A stretch of 64,000 nucleotides of DNA, taken from the NCBI RefSeq assembly GCF_006715785.1, contig NZ_VFNX01000001.1, forward strand, positions 5,498,001-5,562,000, read 5' to 3'. Of the stretch, positions 27,661-36,773 are shown one piece after another. The translations under genes and the position numbers were made by a program. The first letter of the stretch is position 1; every line of letters starts with the position of its first letter. The stretch comes from Streptomyces puniciscabiei. GTDB taxonomy: Bacteria; Actinomycetota; Actinomycetes; Streptomycetales; Streptomycetaceae. The notes below the pieces were generated by a model. It was not told the origin of the DNA. It did no database searches and saw nothing but the letters and a program-made list of their open reading frames with translations.

Positions 27661-30600
27661 TGGTCGTCGCCCTCCAAGTCGCCTTCGAGCTCCAGGTAGG
27701 TGGCCCGCAGCCGCTCCAGCGTGTCCGCGTCCGGCTCGGCCCACAGGCCCCGGTCCGCCGCCTCCAGCAGCCGCTCGGTGATGCCGCGCAGCGCCCACGG
27801 GTTGGACTTCCTCATGAAGTCCCGGTTCTCCGGGTCGAAGACGTACTCCGCGCTGAGCTTCTCGTACATCCAGTCGTCGACCACGCCGGCGGTGGCGTCG
27901 TAGCCGAACAGGTAGTCCACCGTCGCCGCCATCTCGAAGGCGCCCTTGTAGCCGTGCCGGCGCATGGCCGCCATCCAGCGCGGGTTGACCACCCGGGCCC
28001 GGAAGACCCGGTGGGTCTCCTCGCCGAGCGTGCGGGTCCTCACCTGGTCGGGTACGGCGGAATCGCCCACGTACGCCTCGGGGTTGGCGCCGGTCAGGTG
28101 CCGCACCATGGCCACCATGCCGCCGTGGTACTGGAAGTAGTCGTCGGCGTCGACCAGGTCGTGCTCGCGCGTGTCGACGTTCTTGGCCGCCACCGCGATC
28201 CGCCTGAACGCCGTCTCCATGTCCCCGCGCGCCGCCCGCCCGTCGAGCCCGCGCCCGTAGGCGTAGCCGCCCCAGACGGCGTACACCTCGGCGAGGTCGG
28301 CGTCCGAGCGCCAGTTCCGGGCGTCGATCAGCGGCAGCAGACCCGCGCCGTACGCCCCCGGCTTGGAGCCGAAGATCCGGGCCGTCGCGCGCCGCCGGTC
28401 GCCGTGCCCGGCGGCGTCCTCGTCGGCGTGGGCCTTCACGAAGTTGCTCCCGGCGGGCTCGTCCAGCTCGGCCACGGCCCGTACGGCGTCGTCGATCAGG
28501 CCGACGACGTGCGGGAACGCGTCCCGGAAGAACCCGGAGATACGGACCGTGACGTCGATGCGCGGCCGGCCCAGCTCCTGGAGCGGGACCACCTCGAAGC
28601 CCGTGACCCGGCGCGAGGCGTCGTCCCACACCGGACGGCAGCCCAGCAGCGCCAGGATCTCGGCGATGTCGTCGCCCTGGGTGCGCATCGCCGACGTGCC
28701 CCAGACGGTCAGGCCCACCGACTTCGGGTACTCGCCCGTGTCCTGCAGGTACCTCTGCACCAGGGAGTCGGCCAGCGACTGACCGACCTCCCAGCTCAGC
28801 CGTGACGGAATGGCCTTGGGGTCCACCGAGTAGAAGTTCCGGCCGGTCGGCAGCACGTTCACCAGGCCACGGGTCGGCGAACCCGACGGGCCGGCCGGGA
28901 CGTAGCCGCCGTCCAGGGCCCGCAGGATGTGCCCGATCTCGTCGGTGGTGCGCGCGAGGCGGGGGACGACCTCGTCGCAGGCGAACTCCAGCACCGCGAC
29001 GGCGTCCGGGAGTTCGGTGCGGAGCACGTCACCGAGGACGGCGGGTACGGCCGCGCGGTCCCAGGCCCGCTCCTCCATGCCCTCCGCGATCCGCCGGCAC
29101 AGCTGCTCCAGCAGGTCGATCGCGTCGGAGGCGGTACGCGCCGGCCCCTCCACCAGGTCGGTCAGCTCCACCGGCACCTTCACCGGGGCACCGGGCTCGG
29201 CCAGCAGCTCCTTCTCCACCAGCCCGAAGTGGGCGGCGAGGGATGCCCTGAGCCCCGGCAGCGCGTTCGCCTGCCCGCCCCACACCTGCGAGGCGCGCAG
29301 CACGGCCAGCACCAGGTTCACCCGGGGCTCACCGACCGGGCCGCCGCCCAGGATGTGCAGGCCGTCGCGGATCTGCACGTCCTTGATCTCGCACAGATAG
29401 CCGTCGATGTGCATGACGAACTCGTCGAACTCGGCGTCGTCCGGCTGCTCGTCCACATGCAGGTCGTGGTGCAGCTCGGCCGCCTTGACCAGCGTCCAGA
29501 TCTGGGCGCGGACGGCCGGGGCCTTCGCCGGGTCCAGGTCGGAGACGAGCGCGTACTCGTCCAGCAGCTGCTCCAGCTTGGCCAGGTCGCCGTAGGTGTC
29601 GGCCCGGGCCATCGGCGGCACGAGGTGGTCCACCACCGTGGCGTGCCCGCGCCGCTTGGCCTGGGTGCCCTCACCGGGGTCGTTGACGATGAACGGGTAG
29701 ATCAGCGGCAGGTCGCCGAGGACGGCGTCCGGAGCGCACCCCCGCGACAGACCCAGCCCCTTGCCGGGCAGCCACTCCATCGTGCCGTGCTTGCCCATGT
29801 GCACGATCGCGTCGGCACCGAACGAGTTCTCCAGCCACCGGTACGCCGCCATGTAGTGGTGCGAGGGCGGCATGTCCGGGTCGTGGTAGATCGCGATCGG
29901 GTTCTCGCCGAAGCCGCGCGGCGGCTGGATCGTGACCACGACGTTCCCGAACTGGAGGGACGCCAGCACGATGTCGTCGCCGTCGACGTACAGGCTGCCC
30001 GGCGGCTCGCCCCACGCCTCGGTCATGGCTTCCTTGAGGTCCGGGTCGAGCCTGTCGAACCACGCCCGGTAGTCCGCCAGCGGCACCCGCGCGGGCGCCG
30101 CCGCCAGCTGCTCCTCGGTCAGCCACTCGACGTCGTGGCCGCCGGCCTCGATCAGCCGGTGGATCAACTCGTCGCCCCCGGAGGGGTATTCGGTCAGCGA
30201 GTAACCGGCGTCCCGGAGCGCGTCCAGCACCCGCACCGCCGAGGCGGGCGTGTCCAGACCGACCGCGTTGCCGACCCGGGAGTGCTTGGTCGGGTACGCG
30301 GTGAAGACCAGCGCGACCTTCTTCTCGGCGTTCGGCTTGTGCTTCAACCGCGCGTGCCGCAGGGCGATTCCCGCCACCCGCGCGGCCCGCTCGGGATCGG
30401 CGACGTACACCGGGACCTCGTCGGGACCCTGCTCCTTGAAGGAGAACGGCACGGTGATCAGCCGGCCGTCGAACTCCGGGATCGCGACCTGCATCGCCGC
30501 GTCCATGGGGGAGAGGGCGGCGTCCGACTCCTCCCACGCGGACCGCGAGGAGGTGAGGCAGAGTCCTTGCAGCACAGGGATGTCGAGATCGGCGAGCGCG

Positions 30601-31310
30601 CCGATGTCCCAGGCCTCCTCGTCACCGCCCGCCGAGGCCTGCGAGGCGTGCGTGCCGCCTGCCGCCAGCACGGTCGCGATCAGCGCGTCCGCCTTCCCCA
30701 GCAGCTCGTACAGCCCGGCGTCCGCGCCGCGCAGCGAACCGCAGTAGAGGGGCAGCGCGTTGGCGCCCGCCGCCTCGATCGCCTCGCACAGGGTGTCCAC
30801 GAAGGCGGTGTTGCCGCTGAGCTCGTGCGCCCGGTAGAAGAGCACGCCCACGGTCGGACGGCCCTCCCGCAGCTCGTAGCAGCCGTGGACGCCGTACTCC
30901 GGCATCTTCCGCGGTTCCTCGAAGCCCTCACCGGTCAGCAGCACGGTGTCCGACAGGAACCGGGACAGCTCCAGCAGGTTCGCGGGACCGCCCTCGACCA
31001 GGTACTTCAGGGCCTCCGCCACCACACCGGCCGGCACGCTCGACTCGGCCATCAGCTCCGCGTCCGGCACGGCCTCGCCGCCCAGCAGCACGGTCGGGAT
31101 CCCTGCCGCCCTCAGCGCCGCGAGCCCGTCCTCCCAGGCCCGCTTGCCGCCCAGCAGCCGTACGACGGCGAGGTCCGCGCCCGCCAGCAGCCCCGGCAGC
31201 TCCTGCTCGACGTCCACCCGCGTCGGGTTGCCGATCCGGTAGTCCGCGCCCGAGGCCCGGGCCGCCAGCAGATCCGTGTCGGCGGTCGACAACAACAACA
31301 CTGTGCTCAT
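27657..31310 (-). CDS. cobN: Cobaltochelatase large subunit CobN
   Basis: A 1217-aa CobN/BchH-family protein that binds hydrogenobyrinate a,c-diamide and inserts Co2+. The highly conserved core is IVHMGKHGTMEWLPGKGLGLS near residue 500, with YPFIVNDPGEGTQAKRRGH just after and NVLPTGRNFYSVDPKAIPS further on. Length agrees with the family. ATG 31310 (MSTVLLLSTADTDLLAA) forms an ATGA overlap with cobQ. The longer frame upstream is an out-of-frame reading of cobQ. It is the largest gene in the window. Confidence 0.96.
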   Translation of the reverse strand: MSTVLLLSTADTDLLAARASGADYRIGNPTRVDVEQELPGLLAGADLAVVRLLGGKRAWEDGLAALRAAGIPTVLLGGEAVPDAELMAESSVPAGVVAEALKYLVEGGPANLLELSRFLSDTVLLTGEGFEEPRKMPEYGVHGCYELREGRPTVGVLFYRAHELSGNTAFVDTLCEAIEAAGANALPLYCGSLRGADAGLYELLGKADALIATVLAAGGTHASQASAGGDEEAWDIGALADLDIPVLQGLCLTSSRSAWEESDAALSPMDAAMQVAIPEFDGRLITVPFSFKEQGPDEVPVYVADPERAARVAGIALRHARLKHKPNAEKKVALVFTAYPTKHSRVGNAVGLDTPASAVRVLDALRDAGYSLTEYPSGGDELIHRLIEAGGHDVEWLTEEQLAAAPARVPLADYRAWFDRLDPDLKEAMTEAWGEPPGSLYVDGDDIVLASLQFGNVVVTIQPPRGFGENPIAIYHDPDMPPSHHYMAAYRWLENSFGADAIVHMGKHGTMEWLPGKGLGLSRGCAPDAVLGDLPLIYPFIVNDPGEGTQAKRRGHATVVDHLVPPMARADTYGDLAKLEQLLDEYALVSDLDPAKAPAVRAQIWTLVKAAELHHDLHVDEQPDDAEFDEFVMHIDGYLCEIKDVQIRDGLHILGGGPVGEPRVNLVLAVLRASQVWGGQANALPGLRASLAAHFGLVEKELLAEPGAPVKVPVELTDLVEGPARTASDAIDLLEQLCRRIAEGMEERAWDRAAVPAVLGDVLRTELPDAVAVLEFACDEVVPRLARTTDEIGHILRALDGGYVPAGPSGSPTRGLVNVLPTGRNFYSVDPKAIPSRLSWEVGQSLADSLVQRYLQDTGEYPKSVGLTVWGTSAMRTQGDDIAEILALLGCRPVWDDASRRVTGFEVVPLQELGRPRIDVTVRISGFFRDAFPHVVGLIDDAVRAVAELDEPAGSNFVKAHADEDAAGHGDRRRATARIFGSKPGAYGAGLLPLIDARNWRSDADLAEVYAVWGGYAYGRGLDGRAARGDMETAFRRIAVAAKNVDTREHDLVDADDYFQYHGGMVAMVRHLTGANPEAYVGDSAVPDQVRTRTLGEETHRVFRARVVNPRWMAAMRRHGYKGAFEMAATVDYLFGYDATAGVVDDWMYEKLSAEYVFDPENRDFMRKSNPWALRGITERLLEAADRGLWAEPDADTLERLRATYLELEGDLEGDDQ

Positions 31311-32815
31311 GCAGGCGCTCCCGGTGGGATGAAAGGCAGTCCTTGCGGCGCGCCCGACTCGATGAGCCGCCACAGCGCGTCCGTGTCCGCGTGCTGTTCG
31401 ATCAGGTCGCCGAGCCGGTCGAGCTGCTCCTCGCGCAGCGCGGCGAAGGAGGTGTCCGGCGCGGGCACGAAGCGGCGGCCCGCGGCGGCGGCCACCTCGC
31501 GCAGGAAGGCCCGCCGGAAGCCGTCCGACTCCAGGGAACCGTGCCAGTGGGTGCCCCAGGCCTGGCCGACCCGGCAGCCGTCCAGGAAGGGCTCCCCGCC
31601 CAGGACTTCGGCCACTCCGTGGTGGATCTCGTACCCCTCGACCCGCTCGCCGAGGGCCTCTCCGGACGGCCGGGTGAGGGTCTTCTCGCGGGCGAACCGC
31701 ACCCGCACGGGCAGCACGCCGAGCCCGTCGACCGCGCCGGCCCGCGACTCGACCTCGTCCTCGATGTGCTCGCCGAGGATCTGGAAGCCGCCGCAGACGC
31801 CGAGGACCGGGCGCCCTTCGGCGGCCCTTCGGACGAGGGCGTCCGCGAGCCCGCGCTCGCGCAGCCACTCCAGCGCCCGCACGGTTCCGCGCGTGCCCGG
31901 GATGACGACCAGGTCCGCGTCCGCCAGCTCCTCCGGCCGGTCCACGAACCGCACCACCACACCCGGTTCGGCGGCCAGCGCGTCCACGTCGGTGAAGTTG
32001 GACATGAGCGGAATCGCGCACACGGCGACCCGCAGCACGTCCTCCCCGACGGGGGGAGCCACGGTGGACTCCCGGACGGTTCCGCGCAGGGAGACCCTCA
32101 GCCCGTCCTCCTCGTCGATGCCGAGCCCGTGCCGGAACGGCAGCACGCCGTACTTGCGCCGCCCGGTGAGGCCGTACAGCATCTCCAGTCCGGGCTCCAG
32201 CAGGGAGACATCCCCCCGGAACTTGTTCACCAGGAACCCGGCGACCAGCTCCTGGTCCTCCGGCGACAGCAGGGCCACGGTCCCGAAGAAGGACGCGAAG
32301 ACGCCCCCGCGGTCGATGTCGCCGACGATGAGCACGGGCAGCCGCGCACCCCGGGCGATCCCCATGTTCACGATGTCCGTCCGGCGCAGATTGATCTCCG
32401 CCGGGGAGCCCGCGCCCTCACAGATCACCGCGTCATACGTGCCCCGCAACTCGGCCAGGCAGTCCAGCACGGTGCCGAGGAGCTTCTGCTGCCGCCCGCC
32501 GTGGTACCCGCGCGCGCTCAGCTCGCCCACCGGCTTGCCCAGCAGCACCACCTGGCTGCTCTGTTCGCCGCCCGGCTTGAGCAGCACCGGGTTCATCAGC
32601 GCGGTCGGCTCGATCCGGCACGCCTGCGCCTGCATCGCCTGTGCCCGCCCGATCTCGGCGCCCTCGCGGGTCACGAAGGAGTTGAGCGACATGTTCTGCG
32701 CCTTGAACGGCGCGACCTTCACACCCTGACGCACCAGCCACCGGCAGATCCCGGCCGTCACGACGCTCTTGCCGGCGTCGGAGGTGGTGCCGGCGACGAG
32801 GAGTCCCCCGTTCAC
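31307..32815 (-). CDS. cobQ: Cobyric acid synthase CobQ/CbiP
   Basis: A 502-aa amidotransferase that amidates carboxylates b, d, e and g of adenosylcobyrinate a,c-diamide. The N-terminal synthetase domain starts GLLVAGTTSDAGKSVVTAGI and continues KVAPFKAQNMSLNS and VICEGAGSPAEINL. The C-terminal glutaminase has the nucleophile cysteine in VLGVCGGFQILGEH and the histidine in GTHWHGSLE. GTG 32815 overlaps the cobD stop (GTGA). Confidence 0.96.
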   Translation of the reverse strand: MNGGLLVAGTTSDAGKSVVTAGICRWLVRQGVKVAPFKAQNMSLNSFVTREGAEIGRAQAMQAQACRIEPTALMNPVLLKPGGEQSSQVVLLGKPVGELSARGYHGGRQQKLLGTVLDCLAELRGTYDAVICEGAGSPAEINLRRTDIVNMGIARGARLPVLIVGDIDRGGVFASFFGTVALLSPEDQELVAGFLVNKFRGDVSLLEPGLEMLYGLTGRRKYGVLPFRHGLGIDEEDGLRVSLRGTVRESTVAPPVGEDVLRVAVCAIPLMSNFTDVDALAAEPGVVVRFVDRPEELADADLVVIPGTRGTVRALEWLRERGLADALVRRAAEGRPVLGVCGGFQILGEHIEDEVESRAGAVDGLGVLPVRVRFAREKTLTRPSGEALGERVEGYEIHHGVAEVLGGEPFLDGCRVGQAWGTHWHGSLESDGFRRAFLREVAAAAGRRFVPAPDTSFAALREEQLDRLGDLIEQHADTDALWRLIESGAPQGLPFIPPGAPA

Positions 32816-33783
32816 TTCCCACGTCCCTTCGGGCTCTTGAGGCTCTTGACGCCGCTGACGAGGAGGCGCGCGGCGACCGTGGTGCCGAGCGCGAGCAGGC
32901 CGACGCGGCGGGAGAGCCGTACGGCCCGGTCGATGTCGGTGACCCGAACGGCCCGGCCGGTGTCCCCGTTGAGCACGGGCCGGTGCTCGACGCGGCCGCC
33001 GTAGGAGAGGGTGCCGCCGAGCCGCACACCGAGCGCGCCCGCGAAGGAGGCTTCCACGGGCCCGGCGTTGGGGCTCGGGTGCTTGGGGGCGTCGGCCTTC
33101 CAGGCGCGCAGGGCACCGAGCGGGTCGGGTCCGGCCGCGGCGGCGAGTACGGCGGTCAGCCGGGCCCCCGGCCAGCCGGCCAGGTCGTCCAGCCGGGCCG
33201 AGGCCCAGCCGTAGCGGCGGTAGCGGGGGGACTTGTGACCGACCATCGCGTCCAGGGTGTTGACGGCCCGGAAGCCCAGCAGTCCCGGCACCCCGGCGAC
33301 GGCCCCCCACACCAGGGCGCCCACGACGGCGTCCGAGGTGTTCTCCGCGACCGACTCGACGACGGCCCGGGCGATCCCGTCGGCGTCCAGCGCCTGCGGG
33401 TCCCGGCCGCACAGATGCGGCAGCCGCGCCCGCGCCGCATCGACGTCCCCGGACTCCAGGGCGCGCCCGATCGTGCGGGCCTCCCGGGCGAGCGACGTAC
33501 CGCCCACCACTGCCCAGGTGGCCGCGGCGGTCAGCGCGACGGAGGCGGCGGGGGAGGGGCGCACGGCGCGTGCGGCCAGCGTGCCGAGTGCGACGGCGCC
33601 ACCGGCGCACACGGCGGTGTGCGCGGCGCCCCAGCCGCGGTGGTCGTGCCACAACGCGCGGTCCACGGCAGCGGCCGCACGCCCGAACGCGGCGACCGGA
33701 TGTCCCCGGCGCGGGTCGCCGAGAAGCAGGTCACCGAGAAGGCCGGCGGCGGCGCCGTACGCGTACGTGCGATCGGCACCCAT
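32812..33783 (-). CDS. cobD: Adenosylcobinamide-phosphate synthase CobD/CbiB
   Basis: A 323-aa membrane protein that attaches aminopropanol (phosphate) to adenosylcobyric acid. The family segments are LLLGDPRRGHPVAAFGRA, RAVVESVAENTSDAVVGAL, FRAVNTLDAMVGHKSPRY and KHPSPNAGPVEASFAGALGV, with several hydrophobic helices. It is the first gene of the riboswitch-controlled operon. About 100 nt of untranslated leader separate it from the riboswitch core. Confidence 0.95.
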   Translation of the reverse strand: MGADRTYAYGAAAGLLGDLLLGDPRRGHPVAAFGRAAAAVDRALWHDHRGWGAAHTAVCAGGAVALGTLAARAVRPSPAASVALTAAATWAVVGGTSLAREARTIGRALESGDVDAARARLPHLCGRDPQALDADGIARAVVESVAENTSDAVVGALVWGAVAGVPGLLGFRAVNTLDAMVGHKSPRYRRYGWASARLDDLAGWPGARLTAVLAAAAGPDPLGALRAWKADAPKHPSPNAGPVEASFAGALGVRLGGTLSYGGRVEHRPVLNGDTGRAVRVTDIDRAVRLSRRVGLLALGTTVAARLLVSGVKSLKSPKGRGK

Positions 33784-33884
33784 CGGCTCAGTCGGCCGCG
33801 GGGTGAAGAGCGGGCCTGGTAGCGGTCCTTGTCCTTCGGCAGCCGGGCATGGCGATCGATGTCCTCACTCAGGGTGTCCGCGCC

Positions 33885-34055
33885 CTGGTTCGACGAGATT
33901 CGGCGGTGAGAGTTCCTGGCTCCCGAGGGGTTCTTCCCCGGTGACAGTGGCGGGACCGCGCCGGATTCGCACCGGCTTCCTCTCCTTGCCGCCGTACATG
34001 GCCTGGGCAGTCCACCACGCCCCCGGAACGGCCGTCAACTTGCCGTTGACCTGCG
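33885..34055 (-). promoter_or_regulatory. Cobalamin (B12) riboswitch upstream of cobD operon
   Basis: On the minus strand the core runs GAAGCCGGTGCGAATCCGGC, then GCGGTCCC, then the B12 box GCCACTG (33951-33945); the conserved core is 33945-33979. A GGGGAAGAACCCC stem-loop and the GAGCCAGGAACTC closing strand (33902-33922) follow. This is the consensus of the AdoCbl-sensing riboswitch. It should switch off the cobD-cobI operon when the coenzyme is abundant, probably by hiding the RBS or by termination in the following 100 nt. Outer limits are approximate. Confidence 0.92.
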
Positions 34056-34110
34056 AGGGGAGAGTGTGCCGATCCCCACATCGCGGGACACCCGTGACCT
34101 CCGGGCATGG

Positions 34111-34149
34111 CGAAGGCTCCCCTCCGTCCTGGACGGAGAGGAGCCTTCG
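34111..34149. terminator. Strong hairpin terminator downstream of the pit operon
   Basis: CGAAGGCTCC (34111-34120) pairs with GGAGCCTTCG (34140-34149), and the inner CTCCGT pairs with ACGGAG, with one C-A mismatch and a 5-nt loop. It lies between the small membrane protein stop (34174, minus) and the cobalamin riboswitch, insulating the two operons. Confidence 0.8.
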
Positions 34150-34173
34150 TGACGCCCGATTCGTGTGGCTCGG

Positions 34174-34401
34174 TCAGGACTTGGACACGATGAGGAAGAT
34201 GCCGTACGCCACCGCCGCCGCGCACGCGGCGAAGCAGACGTACGCGCCGGTCACCGCGAGGGGGGCGGAACCGCCCTGCGCCGCGGCCTTCTCGCGCCGC
34301 GCCAGACCGCCCACGCCGAGGGTGAACAGGGCCACCAGGCCCACGGTGAACACGAGGCTGGCGCCGAAGACGGAGCCGAGGGCCGACCAGTCGATCTTCA
34401 T
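34174..34401 (-). CDS. Small two-helix membrane protein next to pit
   Basis: A 75-aa hypothetical protein: MKIDWSALGSVFGASLVFTV leads into one helix (to about residue 33), then a short basic/Gly loop (ARREKAAAQGGSA), then a second helix (AVTGAYVCFAACAAAVAYGIFLIV). ATG 34401 has AAGGAAG 8-9 nt upstream. It follows the phosphate transporter by 33 bp and is therefore probably co-transcribed. A similar small gene accompanies pit in other Streptomyces as I recall. An accessory or stabilising role is inferred. Confidence 0.75.
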   Translation of the reverse strand: MKIDWSALGSVFGASLVFTVGLVALFTLGVGGLARREKAAAQGGSAPLAVTGAYVCFAACAAAVAYGIFLIVSKS

Positions 34402-34434
34402 GGGGTTGCTTCCTTGGGTACCGGTGTGCCGGGG

Positions 34435-35685
34435 TCAGACGGTCGCGGCCGGCGGGGCGGCCTCGGGCGCGGGCTCGGTGGCGGCCGGCGAGGGGATCGT
34501 GGCCGTCAGGTTCTCGCTGATCGTGCCCGCCGGGGGCGGGGTCACCGCGGCGATGGCGGCGGTCACCACACCGGCCGGCTCCTCGGGCCCGTCGACGACG
34601 TTGGTGTGGTCGACGACCTCGCGGCGGGAGATCTTCCAGATCGCGGCGCTCGCGGCGACCAGGAAGACGGCGACCAGCGCGGTGCCCCAGCCACCGAGAC
34701 CCGTGACGGACTCGGCGCCCGCGCCGACCAGCGCGGCGGCCGGGAGGGTGAGCACCCAGGCGATCGCCATGCGGCTGGCGGTGGACCAGCGGACCACCCC
34801 GCCCTTGCGGCCGAGGCCCGCGCCCATCACCGAGCCGGAGACGACGTGCGTGGTGGAGAGGGAGAAGCCCAGGTGCGAGGAGGCCAGGATGGCGGTCGCG
34901 GCGCTGGTCTGGGCGGCGAAGCCCTGGCGCGGCTCCAGGTCGGTCAGGCCCTTGCCCATGGTGCGGATGATCCGCCAGCCGCCGATGTAGGTGCCGAGCG
35001 CGATGGCCAGGCCGGCGGAGAGGATGACCCAGGTGGGAGGGTTCGAGCCCGGGGCGATGGCACCGCCCGCGATCAGCGCGAGGGTGATGATGCCCATCGT
35101 CTTCTGGGCGTCGTTGGTGCCGTGGGCGAGGGAGACCAGGCCGGCGGAGGCGATCTGGCCGGCGCGGTAGCCCTTGCGGGTGGCCTCGCCCTCGGCCTTG
35201 CCGCCGATGCCGTAGGAGAACCGGGTGGCCAGCATCGAGGCGACGCCCGCCACGATCGGCGCGGCGACCGCGGGGAGCAGCACCTTGGTGACCAGGACGT
35301 CACCGTGCACGGCGCCGAAGCCGGCGGAGGCGACGGTGGCACCGATCAGGCCGCCCATCAGGGCGTGCGAGGAGCTCGAGGGGAGGCCCACCAGCCAGGT
35401 CAGCAGGTTCCAGAGGATCGCGCCGACCAGGGCGGCGAAGATGACCTCGGGACGGATGCCGGTCTCGTCGACGAGACCCTTGGAGATCGTGTTGGCGACC
35501 TCCACGGAGAGGAAGGCGCCCACCAGGTTGAGCGCGGCGGACATGGTCACCGCGATCTTGGGCTTCAGCGCGCCTGTGGAGATGGTGGTGGCCATCGCGT
35601 TGGCGGTGTCGTGGAAACCGTTCGTGAAATCGAACGCGAGCGCGGTTACCACCACTATCGCGAGGATCAGCGAGAAGCTTTCCAT
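34435..35685 (-). CDS. pit: Low-affinity inorganic phosphate transporter (Pit family)
   Basis: A 416-aa permease with about ten membrane helices and the two PiT signatures. The N-terminal copy is TALAFDFTNGFHDTANAMATTISTGAL (GFHD-x-AN) and the internal copy is LVSLAHGTNDAQKTMGII (GTNDAQK). It imports metal-phosphate with protons. ATG 35685 lies just after an in-frame-adjacent TAA and has only a weak RBS. The 42-70 nt upstream hold a PHO-box-like repeat, so PhoP control is likely; in Streptomyces one Pit system is known to be PhoP-regulated. Confidence 0.93.
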   Translation of the reverse strand: MESFSLILAIVVVTALAFDFTNGFHDTANAMATTISTGALKPKIAVTMSAALNLVGAFLSVEVANTISKGLVDETGIRPEVIFAALVGAILWNLLTWLVGLPSSSSHALMGGLIGATVASAGFGAVHGDVLVTKVLLPAVAAPIVAGVASMLATRFSYGIGGKAEGEATRKGYRAGQIASAGLVSLAHGTNDAQKTMGIITLALIAGGAIAPGSNPPTWVILSAGLAIALGTYIGGWRIIRTMGKGLTDLEPRQGFAAQTSAATAILASSHLGFSLSTTHVVSGSVMGAGLGRKGGVVRWSTASRMAIAWVLTLPAAALVGAGAESVTGLGGWGTALVAVFLVAASAAIWKISRREVVDHTNVVDGPEEPAGVVTAAIAAVTPPPAGTISENLTATIPSPAATEPAPEAAPPAATV

Positions 35686-35726
35686 TTACCCAGGCAATCG
35701 TTCGAGGTCATTGGCTGGACGACCGT

Positions 35727-35754
35727 AGGCAACCTGGGTGAACGGAAGATGAAC
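35727..35754 (-). promoter_or_regulatory. PHO box (PhoP direct repeats) before pit
   Basis: On the minus strand GTTCATC (35754-35748) and GTTCACC (35743-35737) are direct repeats 11 bp apart, and a degenerate third unit GTTGCCT follows at 35733-35727. This matches the Streptomyces PhoP binding unit (GTTCACC, 11-bp spacing). It is 42-69 bp upstream of the pit start. Confidence 0.8.
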
Positions 35755-35828
35755 TGGGACAGGCGTCGGGGTGTCGGTAGAGGGGTGTTGGGGTTCCGCT
35801 TGACCTCGGCGGCCCAGGCGCCCCTTGG

Positions 35829-36584
35829 CTACCGGCCCCGCGCGAAGGCCCGCAGCCGGCTCGGGGAGCCGTTGAAGAGATTCTGGTCACCCGGCAGCCG
35901 CCCCCTGCTGCCGTACTGCCAGAACGTCCAGTACCGCCACCCGCCTGGGAGCTTCCCCGGCCGCGAGGTGCCGTGCCGGGCGATCCACAGGGCGTGGCTC
36001 CTGGCGAAGGCGCGGCTGTTGCCGGTGCACGTCCGCCACCACTGGGCCGTCGTGTAGATGACCGGGCGGCGGCCGGTCTCCCGCTTGACCTCGTTGCTGA
36101 AGGACCGGATCCAGCGGACCATCCGCTTCCAGCCCAGCCCGTAGCACTTGTGCTTCTTGTTGTACGGGTTGTATTCGATGTCGAGCGCGGGCGGCAGCGT
36201 CCGGCCGTCCGCCCGCCAGTCCCCGCCGTGCCGCACGAAGTACGAGGCCTGCCGGGCGCCGGAGGACCTGTCCGGCCGGGCGAAGTGGTACGCGCCCCGG
36301 TACAGGCCCGCCTCGCGCGCACCGTTGTACTGCTGCGAGAAGTAGGGGTTGCGGTAGTCCGTGGACTCGGTCGCCTTGACGTAGACGAACCGCGCGCCCC
36401 GGGACCGGGCGGCCGCCCAGTCGACGCGCTTCTGGTGGGACGAGACGTCGTGCCCCCGGGGCAGGCCCGAGGCGCGTGCCTCGGGCGCGGCGGCCACGGC
36501 CGAGGTGCCCATGAGGGCGAGCACCGCGGTGGCCGCTGCGAGGACACCGGCGCGGTGACGGAGAGGGGTGCGTTCGCTGGCCAT
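35829..36584 (-). CDS. Secreted GH25 lysozyme
   Basis: A 251-aa muramidase. A signal peptide (about residues 1-39, ending AVAAAPEARA) is followed by a GH25 barrel. The fold opens GHDVSSHQKRVDWAAARSRG, the catalytic acid pair lies in LPPALDIEYNPYNKK (D-x-E), and it continues VIYTTAQWWRTCTGN and YWTFWQYGSRGRLPGDQNLFNG. It cleaves beta-1,4 bonds of peptidoglycan outside the cell, for cell-wall turnover or predation. GGGGAG lies 6 nt before ATG 36584. The promoter lies between 36585 and 36773. Confidence 0.93.
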   Translation of the reverse strand: MASERTPLRHRAGVLAAATAVLALMGTSAVAAAPEARASGLPRGHDVSSHQKRVDWAAARSRGARFVYVKATESTDYRNPYFSQQYNGAREAGLYRGAYHFARPDRSSGARQASYFVRHGGDWRADGRTLPPALDIEYNPYNKKHKCYGLGWKRMVRWIRSFSNEVKRETGRRPVIYTTAQWWRTCTGNSRAFARSHALWIARHGTSRPGKLPGGWRYWTFWQYGSRGRLPGDQNLFNGSPSRLRAFARGR

Positions 36585-36773
36585 GTGTCTCCCCGGGTCG
36601 GCGGACGAGGGATCGCCCGGCGGGCAAGAGTGACCATTGAAGGTCCGGTGATCACCGCAGCAGCGGCTTTTTGCGGCGATTCACCCCGACTTTCGCCCAT
36701 TCGGGGGTGCGTGCTTGCGGCCGGAAGCGACCGTCCACCCCCTCCCCCCGGGCGCGGCTGGCAGGATCGCGGC

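Noticed and set aside
31311..32021. N-terminal extension of CobN
   Set aside because: The extra frame reads out of frame through cobQ; the ATGA overlap and family N-terminus place the start at 31310.
28929..32729. A 1266-codon open frame on the plus strand
   Set aside because: It is antisense to cobN and cobQ and consists of Arg/Gly/Val-rich low-complexity sequence; both minus-strand genes have unmistakable motifs.
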